A stretch of DNA of 8,564 nt from an uncultured Planctomycetaceae bacterium (GCA_947307005.1 CAMZHY010000134.1:1-8564); one strand, 5' to 3'; positions 1 to 6,910 are shown, counted from the stretch's first letter. Numbers and translations: made by a program. Notes: generated by a model not told the origin, from the letters alone.

Positions 1-469
1 GAACGCGCCATGAAACGCGGACGTTCGCGCGTCGAACCGCCTCGGCCCCTTCCCCCTCAGGCGGCTCGACGTCGAGCTTGACGTCGAACGCCGTGCGCGC
101 GCGTTCTAGTCGCGCGTTCCAGAAATCTTTCTCGGCGCGTTCGAACCGCCGCCGCGACTCGTCGGCGACCTCCCCGTCCGTGAGGAACGTCCGATCCTTC
201 CAGACGGGCTCAAATTCGTCGAATCGACGCGTCAGTTCCTCCTGCGCCGCATCGCGTTCCGACTCGACAGGCGAGTCGCAGAGCCACATGAGCTCGAAGA
301 ACTCGTCTTCGAGCGCAACGCGTTTCTCCGCTGAAAACGCGGCGCGGGATTCGGCGGCGGAGTCGGGCGCGACGGCGGCGGGTCGAGGCGTCGTCGAAAA
401 CGCGGACGGGGGCGCAAGCGCTTGCGTCGTCAGGACAAGAGACGCGAGGAGAACGGCGAACCGGGTCAC
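1..469 (-). CDS. Exported protein of unknown function, 3' end cut by the window
   Basis: I do not recognise this family. The frame stays open from a GTG at 469 to the window edge, giving about 156 residues. The first 19 residues are a clear Sec signal peptide: a short basic start (MTR), a hydrophobic core (FAVLLASLVL) and an ALA cleavage site at residues 17-19. A Pro/Ala/Ser-rich linker follows to about residue 45. Then comes an acidic, helical stretch rich in Glu, Arg and Trp, with a short VEPPE motif near residue 138. The last visible residues (VRVSWRV) look like the start of a beta strand. The GTG shares four bases with the TGA stop of the ATPase gene (GTGA, 466-469), which is why I chose this start and why I infer translational coupling. 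An AGGAGG-like site lies inside the ATPase gene at 483-489, but 13 bases from the GTG, longer than usual. The mature protein probably acts outside the cytoplasm, unlike its two upstream neighbours. Confidence 0.75.
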   Translation of the reverse strand, partial: MTRFAVLLASLVLTTQALAPPSAFSTTPRPAAVAPDSAAESRAAFSAEKRVALEDEFFELMWLCDSPVESERDAAQEELTRRFDEFEPVWKDRTFLTDGEVADESRRRFERAEKDFWNARLERARTAFDVKLDVEPPEGEGAEAVRRANVRVSWRV

Positions 470-3400
470 AGGTCGACGATCGCCTCCTCGCCGACGACGT
501 CGCTGAAATATCTGCGCGTCGACTCATGGTGCGTCATGAGAATGAACTGCCGCGAATCGTCGGCGTCGGCGATCTCTTTGAAGAGGTTCAACGCGTTGCG
601 GGCGCGCTCATCGTCGAACTGCACAAGGACGTCGTCCGCCAAAATCGGAAGCGGCTCGCGCCCCAACGCCCCGCAGTATTCGTCGACCAGCGCAAGTCGC
701 AGCGCAAGATAAAGCTGCTCGCGCGTCCCTTGACTCAGCTGGCTCGAGTAGCGATACTCGTCGTCTTTGGCGCGCCGCGTCCGAAAACCGACGTTTTCGC
801 CGTTGTTAAAAGTGAAATCATCCCAATCGTCCGATTTCTTCTGTTTGCCCGTTGATTTAACGCGTTCGATAGAAAGATACCGTCCTCCCGTCAGACGTTT
901 GAAAAACCGTTCGGCGATTGCGAGGATATTCGGGATTCGTTCATTCTCAAAAACGGTCAACGAACGCTCCAGCGCCGCGTAAGCAAGTCGAATCGGCGCG
1001 TATTCCTCGACTCTCGCGCGAAGCTCGACGAGACTTCTCTGCGCGTCGTCCAAAATTTTCAAGCGTTTGTCGCCGTCGCCGATTTTCTCGAGCTCCTTCT
1101 CGAGACTGCCGACTTTTTGGGACGACTCGCCGTATTCGGTTTCCAGTTCCTTCGCCTTTTCCGTCGTCTCCTCCAAACAACGACGAATCTCATATTGATC
1201 GCCCGCCGCGTCGAGCCGCGCGATCTTCGATTGATATTCCGGCGACCCGACTGGCGCGCCGAGACAGTTCGCGAGATCCCGTTCGCTCGTCGCGACGGCG
1301 GTCGTCGCGTCAAAACAACGCCGCGCGGCGTCGCGGAACGCTTCAAAATCGTCGCTTTCAACACCGGACTGCCGCTCCAAGGTCGCAAGCGCGTCGTCGA
1401 GGTTCCGTAACTCCGCGACGGACGCCGCCAACTCGGCGCGTTTCATTTCGCAGACTTTGACTTGCTCCTCGAACTTTGTCTTGGCGTCGCGCGCGGCGTC
1501 CTTCTCCTGATTCCAGAGGGTCGCGTCTTCAACAAACCGCGACGCGCTAGAGCGTTTAACGTTGAGAGCGGCGGCGATCTTCGTCGCCTGCGCGTCGTAG
1601 CCTTCGTACTCCGCGGCGAGACGGTCGAAATTGCCGCGCTCGACGTTCAGCTTCAACGCCTTGTCGCGCCATTCGCCTAGTTTTTTGAGCGCGTCCCTTA
1701 TCCCCCCCCAACTTGAACAAACGGCGTCGACAAAGAATAGCGCGTTCGCGTCGCAGAACTCTTTTCGCTTCGCGTCAAGGGATTCAAGTTCGGCGGCAAA
1801 AGAGACCGCTTCCGCGTCGTATTTTTGAACGGACTCCTCGTTTTGACGCAGAATTTCTTCAAGTTTCTCGAGCTTTTTGAGAGATTCGTCATAACGTTCA
1901 AGTTTGAGTCGCGTTTGCGACGTCAGATTCTTAATCTGTAAAAAGAGGGGGCTCATGACGCGAGGGTCGGCGCTTTCGCGTTCAGTCGTCGGAATCCGAA
2001 CCGCGTCGGCGCCGGGAATTTCCCACTCTTTCGCGAGCGTCAGAAGCTGTTCGATCGCGGCGACGTTCTTCATGGCCCTTTTGACGACGTCGCGCCAGCT
2101 TTTTTCGATTTCAGCGCGGCGTTCGCGATAATTTCTCCAGTCGTCGATCCAGTCCAGCGAAACGCCAAACGTCCACTTAGAACAGAAATCAAAACCGTAT
2201 TTCGCGAGAATCGCAGCCGTTTCCGACTCCAAATCCGAGCGAGAACCGGCGAGGCTTCTTAGCTCTTCTGACAATTGCTCCGAAGCGGTTTTATACTCTT
2301 TAAGCTGTCCTCGGAGAACGCCAAGTTTCCCCTGCGAGGTCGCGTAAAGAAAGCGTCGATCTTGAAGTTCGTCAAGCTCGTCAATCGTTTGCTCATAATC
2401 CTTGACTTCTCTCGCTATCGTTTCAAACGAACCCATGATCGGCATTCCGCCGCTTTCCAGAAAGGTTCGGATTGAATTCCACAGAATATCGCGTCTCTCG
2501 GCGGCTATCTTGCGAGCAAATTCGATCTTTTCATACTCGTCGTCGCCCGCAAGTTCTTTAATCTGACGGGTAATATCGTCGATCTTGGCGTCGATGGCGT
2601 CGCGCTCGTCCTCTTTGTCCTCGACGAGCTTTTCTGTGGCGTCGTATTCTTCGCGCAACCTGTCTAATCCCAACGGATCAGACAATTTCTTGGGGTCTTC
2701 AAGACGAGCCAAAAGCCCGTCCATATCGGAACCATCGTCGTTGCAGGCGAGTCTTGCGAGTCTCTGCTCCTCTGTTTCGACCTCGTCGATCGCCTTTGCG
2801 CGCTCGCGAAGGTTGTTTTCGAAGTCGGCATAGTCGTCCTCGAGGGTCGCGAACAGCGTCGACGTCTTTTCTAAAGCGCGTTCGACGTCGCGCCGATCCC
2901 CTTTAAATTCGTCGTCGTCAAACGCGGCGAGGAGCGCGTCGCGTTCAAGTCTGGTCGCTTGAGCGTTCGCTTTTGCCTCTGCGGCGAATCTTTTGGATTT
3001 ATGAAGATTATCCCAAAGATTCTTCTCAACGTTGGCGTCGCGCGTCGCCTCGTCTAACGTCGCGGCGACGAGAGGACGCAACGCTTGAGCGAAAGCCGCG
3101 TCAATCCGTTCCTCTGACGCGTCGGCTTCGACGACGCCGATTACAACGAGTTCGTTTCTAAGCCGCGCGGCGCGCGCCGCAAGTTCGTCGTCGAGGCGCG
3201 TTAGCCCGGCGCGTCCCTCTTGAAAACGTTTCGCCTGAAGCGCCAGTTCGCCAATCTCGGCGGCGTGTTCGACGTATTCCGGTTTGAGGTTCCGCTCGTT
3301 CGAATCGCGTTCGCGAACCAACGTTTCCAACTGTTTCTCGAAATTTTGAACTTCGATTTCTTTCGCGTCGCGTTTCTCCTTCGTTTTGCGGTAATCAGAT

Positions 3401-4248
3401 TCGCATTTTTCCGCAAAAGTCAGAAGACGTTCTTTGTCAAATTGGTTTTCGGCGTCGAATTTTTGCAACTCTAGAATCGCCGATTTGCTCGCAACATAAA
3501 GAGACCACGCCTTTTCAAGCGTTTCCAACTCGCCTTTTTGACGATTAATCTCCTCTTTTTCCGACAATAGCTTCTTGCAGTGAAATCTCTGGTCTTCGAT
3601 CTCCTTGCGAATTCTTTTGTACTCTTTCGTATCGTCGGCGGCGAGCGCCGTCTGCGCTTCTTCGTAGCGCTTGAGCGCGACGTTTACGAGTTTGGTAGAG
3701 GCGGTACTATTATAAAAAAGCTCGTCGAGGCGCTTTTTAAGAGACGTCTTGACCCGCTCGACCTGATCCGGATCGCCAAAAGAAAGACCGTAAATCAACC
3801 GCGTCAGGTTCGACGACGCGACCCGCTTCTCTCCCGTCGCGATATCCGCGTACGAAAAACCGAAGAACGCGGAGAAAAAATCCCGATCCAATCCGTTGAG
3901 AACGTCTCGTTTAAAGAGATACTCGCTCAATTCGTCTCCGGAAAGTTCCGCGTAAAAATCGACGGGCGAAGAGTCGGAGACGTCCCAAGCGCGACAGACC
4001 GACCCCGCGCGTCCGTCGCGGAGCCGAAAGTCGACGGCGCCCTTCGCCAGCGCGGCGCCGCGCGCAAAGAGACTATTCTCGCCGACCCGTTTCTTGTAAT
4101 CAAAGCAGACGCTGCGCATAAAGCTCAGAAGCGTCGATTTTCCGAGTTCGTTCCTTCCGTAAACAAGACTGATATTTCCCTTGGAAAAATCTAGCGATCT
4201 CTGATGAAATTCACCGAACGCTTGAATATCAAGTTTGTCAAAACGCAT
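466..4248 (-). CDS. YhaN/SbcC/Rad50-like coiled-coil AAA ATPase
   Basis: This 1260-residue protein is the likely ATPase partner of the nuclease encoded just upstream. Pairs of this kind (SbcC-SbcD, Rad50-Mre11, YhaN-YhaO) process DNA ends and hairpins in the cytoplasm. The N-terminus has the conserved beta-strand entry (MRFDKLDIQAFGEF) and a Walker A motif GRNELGKST at residues 31-39. Long Glu/Lys/Arg-rich coiled-coil stretches fill most of residues 180-1090. The C-terminal half of the ATPase has a TGGRY motif near 1120, an ABC-type signature LSQGTREQ at 1171-1178, a Walker B-like LPILADD at 1200-1206 with VQFDDE after it, and an H-loop FILMTHH near 1235-1241. The signature and TGGRY resemble YhaN more than classical SbcC. 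I see no CxxC zinc hook. As I recall, E. coli SbcC has about 1050 residues and B. subtilis YhaN about 960, so this one is long. The ATG at 4248 follows a strong SD; an in-frame start at 4329 would lie inside the upstream gene. Confidence 0.93.
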   Translation of the reverse strand: MRFDKLDIQAFGEFHQRSLDFSKGNISLVYGRNELGKSTLLSFMRSVCFDYKKRVGENSLFARGAALAKGAVDFRLRDGRAGSVCRAWDVSDSSPVDFYAELSGDELSEYLFKRDVLNGLDRDFFSAFFGFSYADIATGEKRVASSNLTRLIYGLSFGDPDQVERVKTSLKKRLDELFYNSTASTKLVNVALKRYEEAQTALAADDTKEYKRIRKEIEDQRFHCKKLLSEKEEINRQKGELETLEKAWSLYVASKSAILELQKFDAENQFDKERLLTFAEKCESDYRKTKEKRDAKEIEVQNFEKQLETLVRERDSNERNLKPEYVEHAAEIGELALQAKRFQEGRAGLTRLDDELAARAARLRNELVVIGVVEADASEERIDAAFAQALRPLVAATLDEATRDANVEKNLWDNLHKSKRFAAEAKANAQATRLERDALLAAFDDDEFKGDRRDVERALEKTSTLFATLEDDYADFENNLRERAKAIDEVETEEQRLARLACNDDGSDMDGLLARLEDPKKLSDPLGLDRLREEYDATEKLVEDKEDERDAIDAKIDDITRQIKELAGDDEYEKIEFARKIAAERRDILWNSIRTFLESGGMPIMGSFETIAREVKDYEQTIDELDELQDRRFLYATSQGKLGVLRGQLKEYKTASEQLSEELRSLAGSRSDLESETAAILAKYGFDFCSKWTFGVSLDWIDDWRNYRERRAEIEKSWRDVVKRAMKNVAAIEQLLTLAKEWEIPGADAVRIPTTERESADPRVMSPLFLQIKNLTSQTRLKLERYDESLKKLEKLEEILRQNEESVQKYDAEAVSFAAELESLDAKRKEFCDANALFFVDAVCSSWGGIRDALKKLGEWRDKALKLNVERGNFDRLAAEYEGYDAQATKIAAALNVKRSSASRFVEDATLWNQEKDAARDAKTKFEEQVKVCEMKRAELAASVAELRNLDDALATLERQSGVESDDFEAFRDAARRCFDATTAVATSERDLANCLGAPVGSPEYQSKIARLDAAGDQYEIRRCLEETTEKAKELETEYGESSQKVGSLEKELEKIGDGDKRLKILDDAQRSLVELRARVEEYAPIRLAYAALERSLTVFENERIPNILAIAERFFKRLTGGRYLSIERVKSTGKQKKSDDWDDFTFNNGENVGFRTRRAKDDEYRYSSQLSQGTREQLYLALRLALVDEYCGALGREPLPILADDVLVQFDDERARNALNLFKEIADADDSRQFILMTHHESTRRYFSDVVGEEAIVDL
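1702..1709 (-). repeat. Run of eight G within the ATPase coding sequence
   Basis: The minus strand carries eight consecutive G, read in frame as Trp847-Gly848-Gly849 and followed by Ile. The frame is open on both sides, so the gene is intact as given. Loss of one G would give TGG GGG GGA TAA, an immediate stop in the middle of the coiled-coil region. Such runs are prone to replication or transcription slippage and to sequencing error. Nothing shows that slippage happens here. Confidence 0.6.
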
Positions 4249-4255
4249 AACGGCG

Positions 4256-4261
4256 CCTCCC
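4256..4261 (-). promoter_or_regulatory. Shine-Dalgarno site that sets the ATPase start
   Basis: GGGAGG lies seven bases before the ATG at 4248, directly after the TGA stop (4263-4265) of the metallophosphoesterase gene. This favours the ATG at 4248 over the in-frame start at 4329. A 14-base gap between stop and start fits one transcript and coupled translation of the nuclease and the ATPase. Confidence 0.8.
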
Positions 4262-4262
4262 T

Positions 4263-5642
4263 TCAGTTCAATTTGTCCTTTTCGCGCTCGAAAGCGTCCG
4301 CCAAAACGTCCAATGCCTTCAAGTTCCACTCTTCAAGTTTTTGCGGATCGAGCAAATCGAATCCGTCGTCGCCGTCTTCGCCGCGTAACTCGACGCGATG
4401 TTTGATAAGCTTGCCCGTCAACCCGCTGAGCGCCGGCAACGGCGATTCCCCAGCCTTAAGGGGGCGTTTTGGCGGTTCTTTAAGTTTTTCATTCTCATCA
4501 AGAACGAGGTCGCGGATATCCTTGAACGCGCGTTCCTCCCAGAAATTATCGGGAATCGGCGGCGCGACTTCGCTCGCGTCAAAACGCTCGATCCAGACAG
4601 GAGCGTTGATCGACGACAAACTCTGGTAGAGCAAGTCGCGCAGCGGCGCGTCATTCTTGTCGTTTTTCAATCCCGTCAATCTGCTATAGAGACTCGAACG
4701 CCCGACGAACTTCACGCGAATCGCCGCCCCGCGCCCGTCGGTCGTATCGACAAACGTCTTGATTTCCTTCAGAAAGAGATTGACGAGAGAGTCCGTCAGC
4801 GTTTCGGGAGAGGATTCGTCGAGTTCGTCTAGGTCGATCGTCACGCGCCCCCAGCGAAAGACGTCGCACGGGTAAAATTCGGGGGTTCCGACTCGGCGCC
4901 CGTCCTCGATTTCGACGAGGAAAAAACCTTTGCCGGGTCGACCGTCCTGATTGTCGCTTTCGTTGACGTGACGCGTCTGCAGGACGCCGCTGTACGCGAT
5001 CCAGCATTGGGGCGAGTCTTTGAGAATTTCACGGCTATGTTGGTGCCCCAACGCCCAGTAGTCGTAGCCGAATTTTTCGAGATTCGCCGCCGTCGTGGGC
5101 GCGTATGTTTTCGCGCCCTCGAGCCCCGTGTGCAACACGGCGATATTGAACGCGTTTGGTCTCGGCTCGGGGAAGTTCTCCGTCAAATCGACGGAGCAAA
5201 CTTCGTCGGAATAACTCTGCCCAATAATCGCGACGCGCTCGCCGTCATATTCCCTGTCGAATATTTCCGGCTTGTCCGACGGAAAGACGAAGAGATTCTC
5301 CCCCTCGCCCGGAAAGACCGCCGTTCGCATATTCTTAAGAATCTTATTTTTACCGTCGTGGTTGCCGTAAACGAGGAAAACGTCGACGTTGTGTTCGCAC
5401 AGTTGCCTGAACTGCTCGCCGGTCCAGCGTCCGGTCGCCGCGTCGTCCCATTTCCCGTCGAAAACGTCGCCCGCGATAACGATGAACGCGACCTTATTCT
5501 CGATCGCAAAGTCGACGAGATTTTTGAACGCCATCCGGGTCGCTTCGCGAACCTTTTGCGCGATTTTCTCGTCTTTTTCCGCCAATCCCTTCATAGGCGA
5601 ATCGATGTGCAGGTCGGCCGCGTGAATAAACTTAATGGACAT
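4263..5642 (-). CDS. SbcD/Mre11/YhaO-like metallophosphoesterase (DNA repair exonuclease subunit)
   Basis: This 459-residue protein is a calcineurin-like metallophosphoesterase, predicted to be the two-metal nuclease subunit working with the ATPase encoded next. All phosphoesterase motifs are visible in order: DLH at residues 10-12, GDVFD at 58-62, GNHD at 93-96, VLH ending at His171, and GHQH at 199-202. They supply the usual Asp/His/Asn metal ligands and the catalytic histidine. A YSG...TRHVNE stretch at 217-228 followed by GKGFFLVEIEDG is typical of the YhaO/SbcD nuclease core. Residues from about 265 to 459 form a C-terminal extension, probably the cap and ATPase-binding region. I chose the ATG at 5642 because MSIKFIHAADLHIDSP matches the usual family start; a TTG at 5654 would add four residues. 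Neither has a strong SD, only a weak GGA about seven bases before the ATG. Assignment to the YhaO-type rather than the SbcD-type branch rests on the neighbour and is less certain. Confidence 0.93.
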   Translation of the reverse strand: MSIKFIHAADLHIDSPMKGLAEKDEKIAQKVREATRMAFKNLVDFAIENKVAFIVIAGDVFDGKWDDAATGRWTGEQFRQLCEHNVDVFLVYGNHDGKNKILKNMRTAVFPGEGENLFVFPSDKPEIFDREYDGERVAIIGQSYSDEVCSVDLTENFPEPRPNAFNIAVLHTGLEGAKTYAPTTAANLEKFGYDYWALGHQHSREILKDSPQCWIAYSGVLQTRHVNESDNQDGRPGKGFFLVEIEDGRRVGTPEFYPCDVFRWGRVTIDLDELDESSPETLTDSLVNLFLKEIKTFVDTTDGRGAAIRVKFVGRSSLYSRLTGLKNDKNDAPLRDLLYQSLSSINAPVWIERFDASEVAPPIPDNFWEERAFKDIRDLVLDENEKLKEPPKRPLKAGESPLPALSGLTGKLIKHRVELRGEDGDDGFDLLDPQKLEEWNLKALDVLADAFEREKDKLN

Positions 5643-5681
5643 GGGCTGTTCCAATTTTAGAGATTCGAAAGAACAAGGCGA

Positions 5682-5697
5682 CTCCGAAACGGCGGAG
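5682..5697. repeat. Short inverted repeat upstream of the metallophosphoesterase gene
   Basis: CTCCG (5682-5686) and CGGAG (5693-5697) can pair over a six-base loop. It lies about 40 bases upstream of the ATG at 5642. With only five pairs it may be chance, but it is the third inverted repeat in this short gap. Confidence 0.35.
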
Positions 5698-5708
5698 ACG
5701 TCGAAGGA

Positions 5709-5737
5709 TCGAAGTCGCGACGAACCACGGACTTCGA
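5709..5737. repeat. Inverted repeat with 8-bp arms
   Basis: TCGAAGTC (5709-5716) and GACTTCGA (5730-5737) are perfect inverted arms around a 13-base centre. They lie between panB and the metallophosphoesterase gene, next to the 12-bp hairpin. This could be a second RNA hairpin or a protein-binding site; the sequence does not decide. Confidence 0.5.
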
Positions 5738-5740
5738 ACG

Positions 5741-5771
5741 CGTCGCCCGCGCGATCCTTGCGCGGGCGACG
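5741..5771 (-). terminator. Strong hairpin after panB, possible terminator
   Basis: CGTCGCCCGCGC and GCGCGGGCGACG form a perfect 12-bp, nearly all-GC stem around a seven-base loop. The stem begins 17 bases after the panB stop codon. The position suits a transcription end for panB. However, no U-run follows on the minus strand, so it is not a textbook intrinsic terminator. It might act as an mRNA-end stabiliser or a weak terminator, letting some transcription run into the nuclease-ATPase genes. Confidence 0.5.
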
Positions 5772-5788
5772 TAAGAATCGTCGCGGCG

Positions 5789-6604
5789 TTATTTAGCAGG
5801 ACCGAAAGATTCCGCGTCGCTAGGGAAACGCCCTTCCTTGACGTCGGCGACGTATTCGCGCAGTCCTCCGTCGATAATCTTGTGAAGGTCGCAATAGACG
5901 CGCGAGTGCTTCGGACGTTCCTCCGGCTCGCCGTCGGCGTAGTTAAAGACGTCGTGGAAGACGAGAATCTGCCCGTCGCAGCCCGCGCCCGCCCCGATTC
6001 CGATCGTCGGAACGCGGAGCTTTTGCGTAACTTCCGCCGCATAGTCGCGCTGAACGCATTCGAGCACGATCGCGAACGCGCCGGCGTCTTGGATCGCCGT
6101 CGCGTCCTCTAAAAGCCGGTCGAGATCGCGCTGAACGCGATACCCCTCCGCTTTGACGCTCTGGGGCGCGAGTCCGCAGTGCCCCAAGACGGGAATCCCC
6201 GCGTCCACGACGGCGCGAACCGTCTCCGCGCGTTTGACGCCCCCCTCGATCTTGACGGCGCCCGCGTTCGTCTCCTTGACGACCCTCGCGCACGCGCGAA
6301 CCGCCTCCATCGGCCCAAGTTGGCAGTATGGGAACGGAACGTCGGCGACGACGAGCGCGCGCGTCACGGCGCGCTGGACCATCTCCGTATGGTAGATCGT
6401 GTCTTCAAGACGAACGCCCAGCGTCGTCGGACGCCCCTGAACGACGGACGCGACGCTGTCGCCAACGAGAATCATGTCGATTCCAGCCGCGTCCGCCATC
6501 CGCGCGGTCGGATAATCGTACGCCGTGACCATCGCGATCTTTTCGCCGGTCTCCTTCATCTTAAGAATGCGCGCGACCGAAAGCGCCGATTTCTTTGTCG
6601 CCAT
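5789..6604 (-). CDS. panB: 3-methyl-2-oxobutanoate hydroxymethyltransferase (ketopantoate hydroxymethyltransferase)
   Basis: PanB transfers a hydroxymethyl group from 5,10-methylenetetrahydrofolate to 2-oxoisovalerate, giving ketopantoate, the first committed step to pantothenate and coenzyme A in the cytoplasm. The 271 residues match the usual family length. The family signature runs from VTAYDYPTARMADAAGID to ILVGDS and continues with QGRPTTLGV. By analogy with the E. coli enzyme, the metal ligands should be Asp49, Asp88 and Glu120, with Lys118 beside Glu120 (VKIEGG) and Glu182 (VLECV) as the catalytic base. GHCGLAPQS (141-149) and VPTIGIGAGAGCDGQILV (198-215) are also characteristic. The ATG at 6604 follows a good SD; a TTG at 6628 would add eight residues and lies inside a hairpin. 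No panC, panD or panE is visible nearby, so the gene appears to be separated from the rest of the pathway. Its upstream gap holds a promoter candidate and several hairpins. Confidence 0.96.
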   Translation of the reverse strand: MATKKSALSVARILKMKETGEKIAMVTAYDYPTARMADAAGIDMILVGDSVASVVQGRPTTLGVRLEDTIYHTEMVQRAVTRALVVADVPFPYCQLGPMEAVRACARVVKETNAGAVKIEGGVKRAETVRAVVDAGIPVLGHCGLAPQSVKAEGYRVQRDLDRLLEDATAIQDAGAFAIVLECVQRDYAAEVTQKLRVPTIGIGAGAGCDGQILVFHDVFNYADGEPEERPKHSRVYCDLHKIIDGGLREYVADVKEGRFPSDAESFGPAK

Positions 6605-6610
6605 CTCAAT

Positions 6611-6617
6611 CCCCTCC
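6611..6617 (-). promoter_or_regulatory. Shine-Dalgarno site that sets the panB start
   Basis: GGAGGGG lies six bases before the ATG at 6604, ideal spacing. The alternative TTG at 6628 has no comparable site. A hairpin (6620-6637) ends three bases upstream, so folding of the leader could affect access to this site. Confidence 0.8.
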
Positions 6618-6619
6618 AG

Positions 6620-6637
6620 CCAGCGCAAGCGCGCTGG
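6620..6637 (-). repeat. Hairpin next to the panB ribosome binding site
   Basis: CCAGCGC (6620-6626) and GCGCTGG (6631-6637) form a perfect seven-pair stem with a four-base loop, immediately upstream of the panB SD. It leaves the SD itself free, so it may stabilise an open site or take part in an alternative fold. A regulatory role is inference only. Confidence 0.5.
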
Positions 6638-6698
6638 ACCGCAATATTCGCCGCGACGCGCGAGACGTCACTCGAGCGCGAACCGGCGAAAACTCTAG

Positions 6699-6720
6699 GT
6701 CCGCGCTCGTTGGCGCGGAC
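6699..6720 (-). repeat. Hairpin in the panB leader
   Basis: GTCCGCGC (6699-6706) and GCGCGGAC (6713-6720) form a perfect eight-pair stem with a six-base loop, about 95 bases upstream of the panB start. No U-run follows on the minus strand, so a terminator is unlikely. Confidence 0.5.
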
Positions 6721-6826
6721 GTCTAAAACGTTCACGCTAAACGCGTCGCTCATTCGGAAAGCGACCAACGGGAGCGAGAACCGAACCAAGCGCGCGTTAG
6801 CGCGAACCCGGATGCAACGCCGACGC

Positions 6827-6845
6827 GACGCCGCGCGGCGGCGTC
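6827..6845 (-). repeat. GC-rich hairpin at the predicted 5' end of the panB transcript
   Basis: GACGCCGC (6827-6834) and GCGGCGTC (6838-6845) form an eight-pair stem with a three-base loop. The expected start point, about seven bases after the TATAAT box, falls at its edge. The panB mRNA may therefore begin with a 5'-terminal stem, a feature known to protect some bacterial mRNAs from decay. Confidence 0.45.
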
Positions 6846-6852
6846 ATCCCCT

Positions 6853-6879
6853 ATTATACGCCAAACGCGATTATTCGCG
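6853..6879 (-). promoter_or_regulatory. Candidate panB promoter with operator-like inverted repeat
   Basis: The minus strand reads GCGTATAATAGGGG, an exact TATAAT at 6853-6858. No good TTGACA-like box is present at 16-18 bases; the expected place reads CTCGCG. That place overlaps an inverted repeat, CGCGA at 6866-6870 and TCGCG at 6875-6879 with a four-base AT centre. The repeat could be an operator whose bound protein helps or blocks polymerase, which would fit the weak -35. The promoter call depends on the -10 box and its AT-rich upstream flank alone. Confidence 0.4.
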
Positions 6880-6910
6880 AGTATAGAAAAAAGAAAGGTT
6901 CGGTTTATTT

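Larger units (their letters stand above)
6605..6910. other. 306-base gap between the LolA-like gene and panB
   Basis: I see no convincing gene in this stretch on either strand. It holds a TATAAT box on the minus strand (6853-6858), an inverted repeat just upstream of that box (6866-6879), and hairpins at 6827-6845, 6791-6804 (five pairs), 6699-6720 and 6620-6637, ending in the panB SD. A pyrimidine-rich tract on the minus strand (about 6882-6900) follows the LolA-like stop but has no hairpin before it, so it is not a clear terminator. If the TATAAT is used, panB has a structured leader of roughly 240 bases. Confidence 0.6.

Noticed and set aside
3580..4194. Plus-strand open frame of 204 codons
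   Set aside because: It lies opposite the well-supported ATPase N-terminal region, and its protein has no recognisable motif. It is a by-product of the CG-rich coding strand.
466..4248. CxxC zinc hook in the coiled coil
   Set aside because: Every cysteine in the protein was inspected, and no pair is spaced by two residues.
4249..4329. Upstream in-frame start that would lengthen the ATPase by 27 residues
   Set aside because: It lies within the metallophosphoesterase coding sequence, and the added residues do not resemble the family N-terminus. The ATG at 4248 has a strong SD and the conserved start.
4968..5660. Plus-strand open frame of 230 codons
   Set aside because: It lies wholly opposite the metallophosphoesterase motifs and has an Arg/Val-rich, motif-free translation.
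6556..6789. Minus-strand 77-codon frame overlapping the panB start
   Set aside because: It overlaps panB in another frame, has no SD, and its translation is Arg-rich at the end, as expected for an out-of-frame reading.
6797..6847. Possible 16-codon leader peptide beginning at the predicted panB mRNA start
   Set aside because: The ATG would be essentially leaderless, lies inside the 5' hairpin, and the peptide has no run of a regulatory amino acid.
6179..6886. Plus-strand open frame of 235 codons opposite panB and its leader
   Set aside because: The composition is extremely Arg-rich and the frame covers half of panB. There is no promoter or SD support.
6882..6900. Terminator of the LolA-like gene based on a T-rich tract on the minus strand
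   Set aside because: No hairpin lies between the stop at 6911 and the tract; the nearest inverted repeat comes after it, in the wrong order.
6605..6910. CRISPR-like array
   Set aside because: The hairpins differ in sequence and spacing, and there is no repeated unit with unique spacers.
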